Shown here piece by piece: positions 1 to 8,265 of a stretch of DNA of 64,000 nucleotides. The stretch covers positions 1-64,000 of the forward strand of contig JAUSGG010000102.1 of the NCBI GenBank assembly GCA_030649165.1, given 5' to 3'. The stretch comes from Armatimonadota bacterium (GTDB lineage: Bacteria > Armatimonadota > UBA5829 > JAUSEB01). The notes beneath the pieces are model-generated. The model had not been told where the DNA came from, made no database searches, and was given only the letters and a program-made list of their open reading frames with translations. The stretch's first letter is position 1; every line of letters starts with the position of its first letter. The position numbers and the translations under genes were made by a program.

Positions 1-156
1 GAACTCTGGAGAGGCAAGGATATATGGCAGCCGCGCCTCCGTAAGAGCAAACATCTAGACATGGCTGCCTAGCATTACAACTCATAGCATACGAGCAGGA
101 AAGCGCATAAGCCAATTTACACACAACAGCAGGAGTAACCCCGTTCCCAAAAACAT

Positions 157-186
157 TTGCAAACCTCCTCCCCCTTCTGCTACAAT
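157..186 (+). promoter_or_regulatory. Predicted sigma70-type promoter of the corrinoid protein gene
   Basis: The -35-like hexamer TTGCAA (157-162) and -10-like TACAAT (181-186) are separated by 18 bp. A start near 193 would give a leader of about 65 nt. The first 156 bases hold no convincing gene; the only structure seen there is a weak inverted repeat (GGCAGCC at 26-32, GGCTGCC at 64-70). I saw no recognisable B12-box that would indicate a cobalamin riboswitch. Confidence 0.45.
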
Positions 187-259
187 GTGTAACGTCAGCC
201 ATTAGGCATTCAGCGTTTGATTGACAGCGTTGGAAACAAATCCAGGCGGAGGAGAGTGA

Positions 260-898
260 ATGGCGGATTTCGAAGGATTGGCGACAGCCATAATAAACGG
301 AAAGGCGCCCGTGGCGGCGGAGATTACTCAGCAGGCTCTGGCCGAGGGCGCTAACCCGAGCGACATTCTGACCAAGGGTCTGGTCGCTGGAATGGATGTG
401 GTCGGGCGCAAGTTCAAGAACAACGAGTTCTATGTGCCCGAAGTTCTCATAGCTGCCAGAGCTATGAAGTCGGCGATGGAGCATCTGCGCCCGGTCTTGG
501 CGGAGACCGGCGTGCAGCCCGTCGCCCGTGTTGCGATCGGCACAGTGCGCGGCGACCTGCACGACATCGGCAAGAACCTCGTCTCGATGATGCTGGAGGG
601 AGCGGGATTCGAGATCATCGACCTTGGCGTGGATGTCAAGCCGGAGCAGTTCGTCGAAGCGGTTCAGCAGAAGAACGCGGACGTGATTTGCCTCTCCGCG
701 CTTCTGACGACCACCATGCCGGCAATGTCGGACACGATCAAGGCCCTGTTGGACGCCAACCTGCGCGAGAAGGTCAAGGTTATGATCGGCGGCGCGCCGG
801 TCACCGACAACTACGCGCAGGAGATCGGGGCGGACGGATACGCTCCCGACGCGGCAAGCGCGGTAGACAGAGCTAAGGTACTCCTCGGCGTAGCTTAG
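260..898 (+). CDS. Cobalamin-binding corrinoid protein (methyltransferase cognate, MtbC/MttC-like)
   Basis: A 212-residue corrinoid protein carries a methyl group on cobalamin between a substrate methyltransferase and a second acceptor enzyme in the cytoplasm. Residues ~1-85 form the helical cap typical of methionine-synthase-type B12 proteins. The B12-binding Rossmann domain follows, with the diagnostic DxHxxG motif (GDLHDIGKNLV, His being the lower cobalt ligand), then SALLTTTMPAM and the GGAPV segment. Length matches MtbC/MttC/MtmC-like proteins. The start is fixed by GGAGGAG five bases upstream of the ATG. No partner methyltransferase is within the window; it may lie upstream. Substrate (methylamine, methoxylated aromatic or other) cannot be told from this sequence. 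Confidence 0.93.
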   Translation: MADFEGLATAIINGKAPVAAEITQQALAEGANPSDILTKGLVAGMDVVGRKFKNNEFYVPEVLIAARAMKSAMEHLRPVLAETGVQPVARVAIGTVRGDLHDIGKNLVSMMLEGAGFEIIDLGVDVKPEQFVEAVQQKNADVICLSALLTTTMPAMSDTIKALLDANLREKVKVMIGGAPVTDNYAQEIGADGYAPDAASAVDRAKVLLGVA

Positions 899-914
899 AC
901 ACGCACAGTGATGT

Positions 915-945
915 CACGGCGGCCCCGATTCCCGAGGCCGCCGTG
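915..945 (+). terminator. Hairpin terminator after the corrinoid gene
   Basis: Perfect 10-bp arms CACGGCGGCC (915-924) and GGCCGCCGTG (936-945) flank an 11-nt loop, followed by a moderately T-rich stretch (CCCTTT). It lies 17 bases past the stop codon, which fits transcription termination, although the U-tract is poor. Confidence 0.55.
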
Positions 946-979
946 CAGTTCCCTTTGCCGGGGTTAGAAACGGACGGGC

Positions 980-1387
980 TTGGTGAACGCAATAACTCCC
1001 GACCGCATTGGGCTGATTCTCATAAATGTGGTCCTGGGCTCGCTGGGCCAGACCTGCCTTAAGCACGGGATGAGCACGGCGCCTAAGCTGCCCGCGGGAT
1101 TGTTCGACAAGGTCCAGGCTCTCGTCACGATCATTTTCACCAGACCATTCGTTTTCAGCGGATTTGCGCTTTACGGCGTCAGCGCGCTGCTGTGGCTCAC
1201 GATCATCAGAACGGTCCCGCTCAGCTTCGCGTACCCGACAATAGCGTTGAGTTATGTGATAGTGACTTTTATCTCATGGGCGGTGTTCCACGAGACGGTC
1301 AACTGGATGTCGCTGACAGGACTGTTCATCATCTGCTGCGGCGTCGCGACACTGGGGATCGGACTCGCGCGCGCTTCGGGGCGATAG
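980..1387 (+). CDS. Small EamA/SMR-like four-TM transporter, probable lipid-linked sugar flippase
   Basis: A 135-residue hydrophobic protein with four predicted membrane helices (~10-30, ~50-72, ~75-98, ~103-128). It resembles half-size EamA/SMR transporters of the ArnE/ArnF type, which flip undecaprenyl-phosphate-linked sugars; the GSLGQTCLKHGM segment near the N terminus resembles the N-terminal helix of these proteins. It starts at TTG 980 (a GTG at 983 is an alternative) and ends 16 bases before a YfhO-type glycosyltransferase. The family assignment is from sequence character; the flippase role is inferred from length, topology and the two following membrane genes. A multidrug-resistance SMR role is less likely in this context. 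Confidence 0.7.
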   Translation: MVNAITPDRIGLILINVVLGSLGQTCLKHGMSTAPKLPAGLFDKVQALVTIIFTRPFVFSGFALYGVSALLWLTIIRTVPLSFAYPTIALSYVIVTFISWAVFHETVNWMSLTGLFIICCGVATLGIGLARASGR

Positions 1388-1403
1388 CCGCCGGGATGGC
1401 AAT

Positions 1404-3692
1404 TTGCTGAAGATTCTGCCTCCCATCCTTATCCTTATCTGCGTAGTCGTTCTTCTGTTCCCCGCCCTCCCAGGCGGGCGCGCGCTTCTGCCCGCGGGCG
1501 ACCTTGCCTACATGTCGCCGTGGAACTCCGTCCTCGAACCGGCCGGCCTCCAGTGGAATCCCCTGATGTGGGACGCGCTCGCCCAGTTCTACCCCTGGCG
1601 GGCCTTGTACAACGAGGCTTTGCACGACGGCGAACTCCCGCTGTGGAACCCGCGGCAGCTCTGCGGCGCTCCGCTCTATGCCAACGTTCAGTCGGCTGTT
1701 TTCTATCCGCTCAACCTCATCTTCTACGTTATGGACCCGGCGCGGGCCTTCGGGTTCTCAGCGCTCCTGCACCTGTTTCTGGCCGGGCTGTTCACGTTTC
1801 TTCTCGCCCGCGCGCTGGGCGCGTCGCCCGTAGGAGCGACAGTCAGCGGGCTGACATACGCTCTCTGCGCCTTCAACGTGACCTGGCTCGAATTGCCGAC
1901 CTTCGTCAACGTAGCCACATGGCTGCCGCTGATCCTGCTGTTGATCCGGCTTGCGTTGACCCGCGCTTCGAATTACCTGTGTGTCGCGGCGGGGGCCGCC
2001 GTCGGAATGGCGCTTCTGGCGGGCCACTTCCAAATCGCCTTTTACACGCTTTTCGCCGCCTTCGCATGGGGGATCTGGACGGCCTTCGAGCTGCGACGCT
2101 CCGGGAGCCGGAGGCTGGTGCGATCACTCGCGCGTCTGGCGTCGATCGCAGTTTTCGGTTTCGGGCTCGCCGCCATACAGCTACTCCCCTCGTTCGAGCT
2201 GGCCGTTCTCTCGCACCGGACGGAGCCCGCTACGCTGGCCGGCTACTCCCGATACGCGGCCTCCGGCCTGCCGGGCATGAACCTCATCACAGCGTTCGTC
2301 CCCGATTTCTTCGGCAACCCTTCGAAGAACTCGCCGTTCTGGGGCATGGGGAACTACGCCGAATACGCCATGTACGTGGGCATTCTGCCGCTTATTCTCG
2401 CCGTCACCGCGATGGCGTTCGACCGGCGCGGCAGGCATAAGCTATTCTTCGCGATTCTCGCCGCCTTCTCGATTCTGATCGCGCTTGGGACACCGCTGAA
2501 CGCCATATTCTACTACGGCGTCCCCGGCTTCAATGCGACCGGCTCTCCCGCAAGAATACTTCTGTTGTACTGCCTCTCGATGTCGATTCTAGCCGGATTC
2601 GGCGCGACTGCCTTCACCGGCAAATGGCCCGGGAGATTCCCAAACCTTCTGGCCGGAAGGATGTCCATGACCCTGTTCGTGCTCGGCGTGACCGGTTTTG
2701 CGTTTCTGGCGGCTGGACTTTATACCAGCCTGGCGCTGACGCAAATCCCCGGCATGACAAGCGAGCAAACGTATAGCGGGCTCTATGGCGTCTTTATCGC
2801 GGTCGGGTTGTTCTTCGTCGCCGCCGCAATACTCGTCTGGCGGGCGGCGGGGATGATCCGGCCTTCGCTGACGGCGGGTTTGATCATCCTCGCGACCGTC
2901 TCCGATCTTCTGCTCTTCGGATACAACTACAACGTGGTGTCGCCCGCGTCCGCCGTCTACCCGCCGACGCATGGAATATCGTTTCTGCAGGAATTCACCG
3001 ACCGCGACCGGATCATGCCGATTAACAGCCGGTGGAGCCTTGTGAACATACCGCCCGCTATCCTGCCGCCGAACAGCGCGACCGTCTACGCGCTCTACGA
3101 CATGCAGGGATACGACTCGCTTTTCCCCGGCGCTTACAAGCGGTTCGCCGCGAAACTGCAGGGACAGGACCCAAGCCCGATACAGAACGGCAATATGGTC
3201 CTCTTCAGAAGTTACAGCAGACGCGCCGCGCGATACGCGAAGTACGTCGTCAGCTCCGCTGCCATACCGGACCCCGCGCTGCAGCTCGTGTACGAAGACG
3301 AGTTCTTTGTGTACGAGAACCCGAACGCCCTGCCGCGCGCCGAGGTGTTCCGGCTCGACCCCCGCGATCCGCCGCCGACTTTCAGGTGGACCCACGATCT
3401 GCTGAACCAGGTGGAGCTTAAAGTCATGAGCCAGAAGGGCGCGAGGCTCGTGCTCCGCGACACGCTGTACCCCGGCTGGAAGGCGTACGTGGAGGAGAAG
3501 CCCGTCCCGATACAGCCGTACGAAGGCATCTTCAGGTCCGTGGTCGTCTCTCCCGGCAGCGCTCCAGTCATGTTCAAGTTCGAGCCGTCCAGTCTGCGCG
3601 TGGGGATGTATATATCCCTGTTGTTTCTGGCGGCGTGCGCGGCCTGCGTCACACTGCGAGTTGCCGGGACGTACGGCAGGCGCGGGCCATGA
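1404..3692 (+). CDS. YfhO-family integral membrane glycosyltransferase (GT-C fold)
   Basis: A 762-residue protein with about a dozen hydrophobic segments followed by a C-terminal extracytoplasmic beta-rich region (~540-735) and a last membrane helix. This is the architecture of YfhO-type proteins. The first outside loop has the family-like DLAYMSPWNS and LPLWNPRQLCGAPLYANVQS segments, followed by repeated hydrophobic helices. YfhO proteins use polyprenyl-phosphate sugars to glycosylate surface polymers. The start is TTG 1404, 16 bases after the preceding gene. The stop overlaps the next ATG (ATGA), so the three genes are probably co-translated. The acceptor here is unknown. Confidence 0.8.
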   Translation: MLKILPPILILICVVVLLFPALPGGRALLPAGDLAYMSPWNSVLEPAGLQWNPLMWDALAQFYPWRALYNEALHDGELPLWNPRQLCGAPLYANVQSAVFYPLNLIFYVMDPARAFGFSALLHLFLAGLFTFLLARALGASPVGATVSGLTYALCAFNVTWLELPTFVNVATWLPLILLLIRLALTRASNYLCVAAGAAVGMALLAGHFQIAFYTLFAAFAWGIWTAFELRRSGSRRLVRSLARLASIAVFGFGLAAIQLLPSFELAVLSHRTEPATLAGYSRYAASGLPGMNLITAFVPDFFGNPSKNSPFWGMGNYAEYAMYVGILPLILAVTAMAFDRRGRHKLFFAILAAFSILIALGTPLNAIFYYGVPGFNATGSPARILLLYCLSMSILAGFGATAFTGKWPGRFPNLLAGRMSMTLFVLGVTGFAFLAAGLYTSLALTQIPGMTSEQTYSGLYGVFIAVGLFFVAAAILVWRAAGMIRPSLTAGLIILATVSDLLLFGYNYNVVSPASAVYPPTHGISFLQEFTDRDRIMPINSRWSLVNIPPAILPPNSATVYALYDMQGYDSLFPGAYKRFAAKLQGQDPSPIQNGNMVLFRSYSRRAARYAKYVVSSAAIPDPALQLVYEDEFFVYENPNALPRAEVFRLDPRDPPPTFRWTHDLLNQVELKVMSQKGARLVLRDTLYPGWKAYVEEKPVPIQPYEGIFRSVVVSPGSAPVMFKFEPSSLRVGMYISLLFLAACAACVTLRVAGTYGRRGP

Positions 3693-5278
3693 GAACCAAC
3701 CGCTCGGTCTTGCTCGTCATTCCGGCGGCGCTGCTGCTGTCGTCGCTCCCATACATCTTCGGTTACTCTCTCAATACGCCCGAAAGCCGCTTCACCGGTT
3801 TGACCTATAACATAGACGACGCGTGCGTCTATCTCTCGTGGATTCGCCAGGCCGCCGACGGACATTTCTTCATCCGCAACCAGTTCGCTATCGAGTCGCA
3901 GGGGAACCTCCAGTTCAATATTCTGTTCCTGGCGCTCGGCTGGATCGCGCGACTGCCGCACATTCCGCTGATCGGCGTATTCCATCTCGCGCGCCTGGTA
4001 TTCGGCGCCCTGTTGTTGTTCGCGATATACCGGTTCAGCGGGTTCTTCCTGGAGAAACAAGAGCACAGGCTCGCCGTTCTGATAGTCGCCGCGTTCTCCT
4101 CCGGCGTCGGTTGGCTGTTCGGTGGAGGGACCGATCGGAGCCTGCCGGTGGATATGTGGCAGCCGGAGGCGATAACCTTCCTGAGCCTTTATCTCAATCC
4201 GCTATTCCTGTGCGCGCAAATCCTGATGGTCGCGTCGCTCGCCTACCTCCTTCGCGCCCGCGAGACGGGAATGGCTCGACACGCTCTGGCGGCCGGCGCG
4301 TTTCTTCTGCTGTTGGCCAACATCCACACCTACGACGTGCTGACGGTCGGGGTCGTGTGGATCGCCTATCTGATAGCCTCGTCGGCCGCCGAAATGCGGC
4401 TCAACCTGAAAACGATCCTACTGAGCTGTCTCGCCGCGTTGATCGCAGCCCCTGCCCTGCTCTACCAGTGGCGACTGTACAACGCTGAAGAAGTCTTCCG
4501 GCTGCGCGTCCAGACCGAGACGTTGTCCCCGGCGATCTGGAGCTACCTGGCCGGATACGGCATCGTCCTGCTGTTGGCCGCCGCCGCGCTGCCCGCTATC
4601 ATCAAACGCCGCGACCGTTCGCTGCTGCTCGCCGTGTGGGCGGTGGTCGGATTCCTCCTCCCATACGCGCCTCTTATGCAGCAGCGCAAGCTCGTCATGG
4701 GCCTGCACATCCCGCTGGCGATGCTGGCGGTCTATACGCTCATATCGCTTTCGCGGCGCGCGCGCCTGCCGCTGGTGTGGGCGGCCATCCTGCTGGCGCT
4801 GATCGCCATTCCGTCCAACATACTGTTCATGTGGCGCGACGCCAAGTGGCTGGCGCAAAACGAGACCGCCACGCGGATGCACCGTCCGTTCCTCGACAAC
4901 TCCGAGGTCTCCGCGCTAAAGTGGTTGGACCGGCATGCGCGCGACACGGATACGGTCCTTGCGTTCCCCGACGTCGCCTGTTTCATCCCGGCGTTTACCG
5001 GAGCCCGGACGTACGTCGGGCATTGGAGCGAGACACCATCCTTTGCCTGGAAACTGCGCGTCTGGAGGGCGTTCGTGGAATCGGATACTTCGGACGACTC
5101 GCGACTGAACTTCCTCCGCCGCTGGCGCATATCCTACGTGTGGTGGAACACGACCCTGAAGGAGCTGCCGGGGCCGGACGGGTCCTCCACTTCGGTCTTC
5201 AACCCGGACAAGAAGCCGTATTTGCAAAAGGTGTTCGAGTCCGGGGGCATACGGGTGTACCAAGCGGTCAGCCGTTAA
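3689..5278 (+). CDS. Polytopic membrane protein, GT-C-type glycosyltransferase-like
   Basis: A 529-residue protein begins at ATG 3689, overlapping the YfhO stop by four bases. A signal-anchor helix (~8-27) precedes a long outside loop with an acidic pair (NIDDACVYLSW), a position used as a catalytic aspartate in GT-C glycosyltransferases. About ten further membrane helices follow. The C-terminal outside domain (~390-529) contains FIPAFTGARTYVGHW, a segment reminiscent of archaeal and bacterial membrane proteins with PMT-like topology. I do not recognise a named family. Operon position after a flippase-like gene and YfhO suggests surface polymer or lipid glycosylation. Confidence 0.7.
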   Translation: MRTNRSVLLVIPAALLLSSLPYIFGYSLNTPESRFTGLTYNIDDACVYLSWIRQAADGHFFIRNQFAIESQGNLQFNILFLALGWIARLPHIPLIGVFHLARLVFGALLLFAIYRFSGFFLEKQEHRLAVLIVAAFSSGVGWLFGGGTDRSLPVDMWQPEAITFLSLYLNPLFLCAQILMVASLAYLLRARETGMARHALAAGAFLLLLANIHTYDVLTVGVVWIAYLIASSAAEMRLNLKTILLSCLAALIAAPALLYQWRLYNAEEVFRLRVQTETLSPAIWSYLAGYGIVLLLAAAALPAIIKRRDRSLLLAVWAVVGFLLPYAPLMQQRKLVMGLHIPLAMLAVYTLISLSRRARLPLVWAAILLALIAIPSNILFMWRDAKWLAQNETATRMHRPFLDNSEVSALKWLDRHARDTDTVLAFPDVACFIPAFTGARTYVGHWSETPSFAWKLRVWRAFVESDTSDDSRLNFLRRWRISYVWWNTTLKELPGPDGSSTSVFNPDKKPYLQKVFESGGIRVYQAVSR

Positions 5279-5327
5279 TGGTTGGCGCCGGAGTGGGCCA
5301 CGCTCAACGCCCACTGCAGCAATAACT

Positions 5328-5364
5328 AACCACAGATGAGCGCAGACCGACGTGATTTGTGGTT
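5328..5364. terminator. Possible bidirectional hairpin between convergent operons
   Basis: AACCACA (5328-5334) pairs with TGTGGTT (5358-5364) in the 98-base gap between the convergent membrane operon and the defence-like cassette. The left arm is also the start of a dispersed ACCACAGATG word repeat seen elsewhere in the window, so the hairpin could be part of a repeat rather than a dedicated terminator. Confidence 0.35.
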
Positions 5365-5376
5365 GTGTCATCCCCC

Positions 5377-5694
5377 TTACCAGGGCACCGCGATCTCTGC
5401 GACGTCGAGCAATCTACCCGGCCCGGAGTATGAATCATGCGTATGCCGCGCTGCATCTATAAGCTCGAGCGCATCCATTTGCAGAGGATCCATTAGACGC
5501 CAGTTTCTCTCGGTTAAGTCTGTGATCTCTCCCGCGGAACTCTGTCCACCGAACTGATAAACCAGGACTCTGGGATTTCCTTTGGATGAGCCTAGACAGT
5601 GCGGACAGAACTCTCTGTAGTAGCCTTGGTAGTTACACGACAGGGCCGTCTTATTTTCAATCGCGCGGCCCAAAATGGCGTCGTTGGACTCCAT
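5377..5694 (-). CDS. Small stand-alone WYL-domain-like protein
   Basis: A 105-residue protein resembles solitary WYL-like proteins. It begins with an AI..KTALSCNYQGYYR strand pair, then PHCLG with K-G-N and a VLVYQFGG strand, then a W-R-L segment ending in a helix. WYL domains are SH3-like ligand sensors, common in regulators of phage defence systems. It lacks a DNA-binding domain. It starts six bases after the stop of the ATPase gene and is the last gene of a four-gene operon. The cysteine pair in FCPHC may bind metal or may only be structural. A regulatory role in the cassette is inference. Confidence 0.62.
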   Translation of the reverse strand: MESNDAILGRAIENKTALSCNYQGYYREFCPHCLGSSKGNPRVLVYQFGGQSSAGEITDLTERNWRLMDPLQMDALELIDAARHTHDSYSGPGRLLDVAEIAVPW

Positions 5695-5700
5695 TATACC

Positions 5701-7509
5701 TTACACCCCCTTTGCGCGTTGATAGAGTGCCGTCACTAGTCCCTCTAGCGCCAACGGAATATGGCCAATCAACGAGGCTACATTGGCGAGTTGGCAACCC
5801 AGTTGCGGCTTGCTCACATGTCCGGAATGTAGTCCGATAGCTTCTGCCATACAAGTGGAGAACTTTGCAGATTCATGAGCTTTCGATATATCCGCAGCGG
5901 TCCAAGGTTCGCCATCACACCTCGGGTAATACTGGTTGAGCAGAGCCAGCCAGACAACATCGTCGAATGCATCTTCAAACTCAGTCTCGCCAACGAAAGT
6001 CACCTCCGATTTGGGATCCAGATATGACCGACTCAGACCGCCATCGGAGAACTTTGAGTTAGCTCGACAGTCCTGGTCTAGTATCAGGTGCACGGCACGA
6101 CGGTTCTTTTTTAGCACCTTGGCAATGCGCTTTGCCTCCTCATTATCGAGTCCGTTTATCAAGTGTATGCCACACAGGGACATGCTGAAGCCAGTGACCC
6201 GCCCAAAGATAACCGGAAGCGCGGCCATCTCGGTAGGCCCTTCGCAGACGACAAAGATTTTCTCATTGAAAAACGCGCTATTTCGCAGCCCCATTGACGT
6301 ACGCAATATCTCTAGAATCTCTTCATCCTCATCAGGTGCGAAGCACTCGATAGTTGCCTCGTGTGGGGCGACTCCGGCCGTATCGAAAAAACATATTTGA
6401 CTGAGCGGCGTGTTGTCGATCAGATTGACAGAATGGGTGGCTATTAACACTTGGCACTGAGGATGTGAACCCAACTCCTGCAGAATCGCGCTCATCCGCC
6501 GCTGTGCGTCATAGTCAAGGTTGAGATCAGGCTCATCAAATAGAGCTGCTACGTTTTTCGACTCATCCTCACCGTCTTGTACAGGTTGCTCCAGCGCATC
6601 TTTGAGCAGTTTTGCATGGAAGCGAAACACGGCTAGAGACATCTCTCGACGTTTGCCACGCCCAATGCGTGCCCAGTCTATCGGCGCACCGCCGCCCTGG
6701 GTAATACTTACTTTATGGATTTCGATATTTTCAAATGATGAATCCGCAAGGTCAATACTGATCCCCTCGACGCTCTGGCAGTGCTCTGCCAGTACCGGCA
6801 CATACTTGCTCGCTTCATCGTTTAGGCGTTCCTCCACGTCCCTCCTCGCAGCATCCAGGCTCTTTCTGTGATCCGGCAGGACACTATTGCGGTAAAAGTC
6901 GTTCATGGACTTCCGGATCGTCTGCTGTGGGTCGGTTTCAGAACCCTCCGCATATTGGGAAACGAGTGGGAGCCGCCCGCGGAAATTCTTGGAGGCAGAA
7001 ACCCAGCCCCTGTAGGTGGGCAAAGTGGAACGGTACTGCAACAAGGCGGCAACGAATGTAGCCTTGGAACTGCGTGGCCCATCAAGGTCTATCTTATGTT
7101 TCTGACAAATGGCCTTAAGGTACTCCAGTCCGAGCGTTTCAAAGTCTAGGTTAAGCTCGGCTTCTTCCACACAATCTTGTTCAAGTTCGTATGCTAACTG
7201 CGGTAAGCTTTCCGGCGGACTAACGCGGCGGATGCAGCGGTAATGATACTGCGAATCATCATCCACTGTGCGAATCCGCACCTCCATTTCTTCGGCTATC
7301 TGGGGTTCCTCTCCATCTTCCATTGAAGCTCGCTTTCTATGATCGTCATCCTCGAAAGGCTGACCACCCAGAAGCTTGTACAGGGCTAAAAGAGCAGAAG
7401 ATTTGCCGCCGTCGTTGCGACCAATGAACACAGTGAATTGGCTGAGAGGTATCTCGCCGGAATCTTCGAAACAGCGGTAATTGACCAGTTGTAGGGACTT
7501 AAGCTTCAT
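5701..7509 (-). CDS. OLD-family ABC ATPase with C-terminal TOPRIM nuclease domain
   Basis: A 602-residue protein of the overcoming-lysogenization-defect (OLD) class. The N-terminal ATPase has Walker A GRNDGGKSS (~30-38), an ABC-like signature region (GRGKRREMSLAVFRF, ~282), Walker B ALFDEPDLNLD (~322) and the H-loop ATHS (~359). A long insertion, partly coiled, separates Walker A from the signature. The C-terminal TOPRIM domain has VCEGPTE (Glu ~423) and LILDQD (Asp ~478/480), then ETEFEDAF. OLD proteins, including GajA and the PARIS and retron-associated ATPases, act in phage defence as ATP-controlled nucleases. Position 24 bases after the nuclease-like gene and next to an m5C methyltransferase supports a defence cassette. 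Catalytic residues look intact. Confidence 0.88.
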   Translation of the reverse strand: MKLKSLQLVNYRCFEDSGEIPLSQFTVFIGRNDGGKSSALLALYKLLGGQPFEDDDHRKRASMEDGEEPQIAEEMEVRIRTVDDDSQYHYRCIRRVSPPESLPQLAYELEQDCVEEAELNLDFETLGLEYLKAICQKHKIDLDGPRSSKATFVAALLQYRSTLPTYRGWVSASKNFRGRLPLVSQYAEGSETDPQQTIRKSMNDFYRNSVLPDHRKSLDAARRDVEERLNDEASKYVPVLAEHCQSVEGISIDLADSSFENIEIHKVSITQGGGAPIDWARIGRGKRREMSLAVFRFHAKLLKDALEQPVQDGEDESKNVAALFDEPDLNLDYDAQRRMSAILQELGSHPQCQVLIATHSVNLIDNTPLSQICFFDTAGVAPHEATIECFAPDEDEEILEILRTSMGLRNSAFFNEKIFVVCEGPTEMAALPVIFGRVTGFSMSLCGIHLINGLDNEEAKRIAKVLKKNRRAVHLILDQDCRANSKFSDGGLSRSYLDPKSEVTFVGETEFEDAFDDVVWLALLNQYYPRCDGEPWTAADISKAHESAKFSTCMAEAIGLHSGHVSKPQLGCQLANVASLIGHIPLALEGLVTALYQRAKGV

Positions 7510-7533
7510 CCAGTCACTCTCTGTTCTCGCGGC

Positions 7534-8265
7534 TCACGGCAGCACGGTTACCCAACTCTCATCAAATCCCAACGCGTCCATCGTGAAATCGAAGGACATC
7601 GGCGGAGGGAGACGCACCTGAAAAGCAACCCGATCGGGCGGTACCTGTTGCACAATAGTGAATTGAGAACCGTGCGGCTGCCAAGTGAATTTGTGATGGC
7701 CTTCTTCGTCATACCCCTCCAGATTGCTCCGCGGATTCCACTCCCAGCTATAGCGTTCCGGTTCATAACGCAGGGTTTCGAACTCGAACATCGCGCACTC
7801 GCCAAGATCCTGCGATTTCACCAACACTACCGTCCTGCAATGCTTGAATCGTTGGCGCACGGCGGAAACGCGCTCGTTATAGATGCCCAGCACCATTGTG
7901 CCGATTTCTGTCGGGGATAGTCCACGGGAGTCGCTTTGATTGTAAGAGTAATCCAAGGAATTCCGACCGGAGATCAACCTTATCCTCCCAATGAGCGAAG
8001 GCTTTCCGGCCTTGACGGTCTTAGCGCCCCAGCAGCAGTTGTCCAAGCGGACGTCGTCGAGACCAATGTTTGAGGGGGTCCAGTTGGCTCCCACAGACTC
8101 CGCGAAAATGCGCTCCCAGTCCGAACCCTCAAGACGCGCTTCGCAACGTGTGTGAAGCTGGTACACAATGCGCGCGGCGACATTCAGTACCGTGCCCGGA
8201 GGGAACTGGCCCAGCGGGAAAGGGGGTCTTACCTTTTCGACAGTTCTAAGTCTTGGCTCCGGCAC
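7534..8265 (-). CDS. Candidate type II restriction endonuclease of the methyltransferase cassette
   Basis: A 243-residue protein with no family I can name confidently. Its start lies 37 bases inside the 3' end of the methyltransferase gene, so the two are translationally coupled as in many restriction-modification pairs. Residues ~68-85 contain GLDDVRLDNCCWGAKTVK, which places acidic residues (Asp70/71) upstream of two lysines (82, 85), similar in spacing to a PD-(D/E)xK-type active site, but the usual acid before x-K is a glycine. An RLISGRNS segment (~94-101) follows. Identification as the cognate nuclease rests on coupling, size and this motif, not on clear homology. Confidence 0.5.
   Translation of the reverse strand: MPEPRLRTVEKVRPPFPLGQFPPGTVLNVAARIVYQLHTRCEARLEGSDWERIFAESVGANWTPSNIGLDDVRLDNCCWGAKTVKAGKPSLIGRIRLISGRNSLDYSYNQSDSRGLSPTEIGTMVLGIYNERVSAVRQRFKHCRTVVLVKSQDLGECAMFEFETLRYEPERYSWEWNPRSNLEGYDEEGHHKFTWQPHGSQFTIVQQVPPDRVAFQVRLPPPMSFDFTMDALGFDESWVTVLP

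Noticed and set aside
1-259. Cobalamin riboswitch before the corrinoid gene
   Set aside because: No B12-box or four-way junction pattern is visible; only a promoter and Shine-Dalgarno were found.
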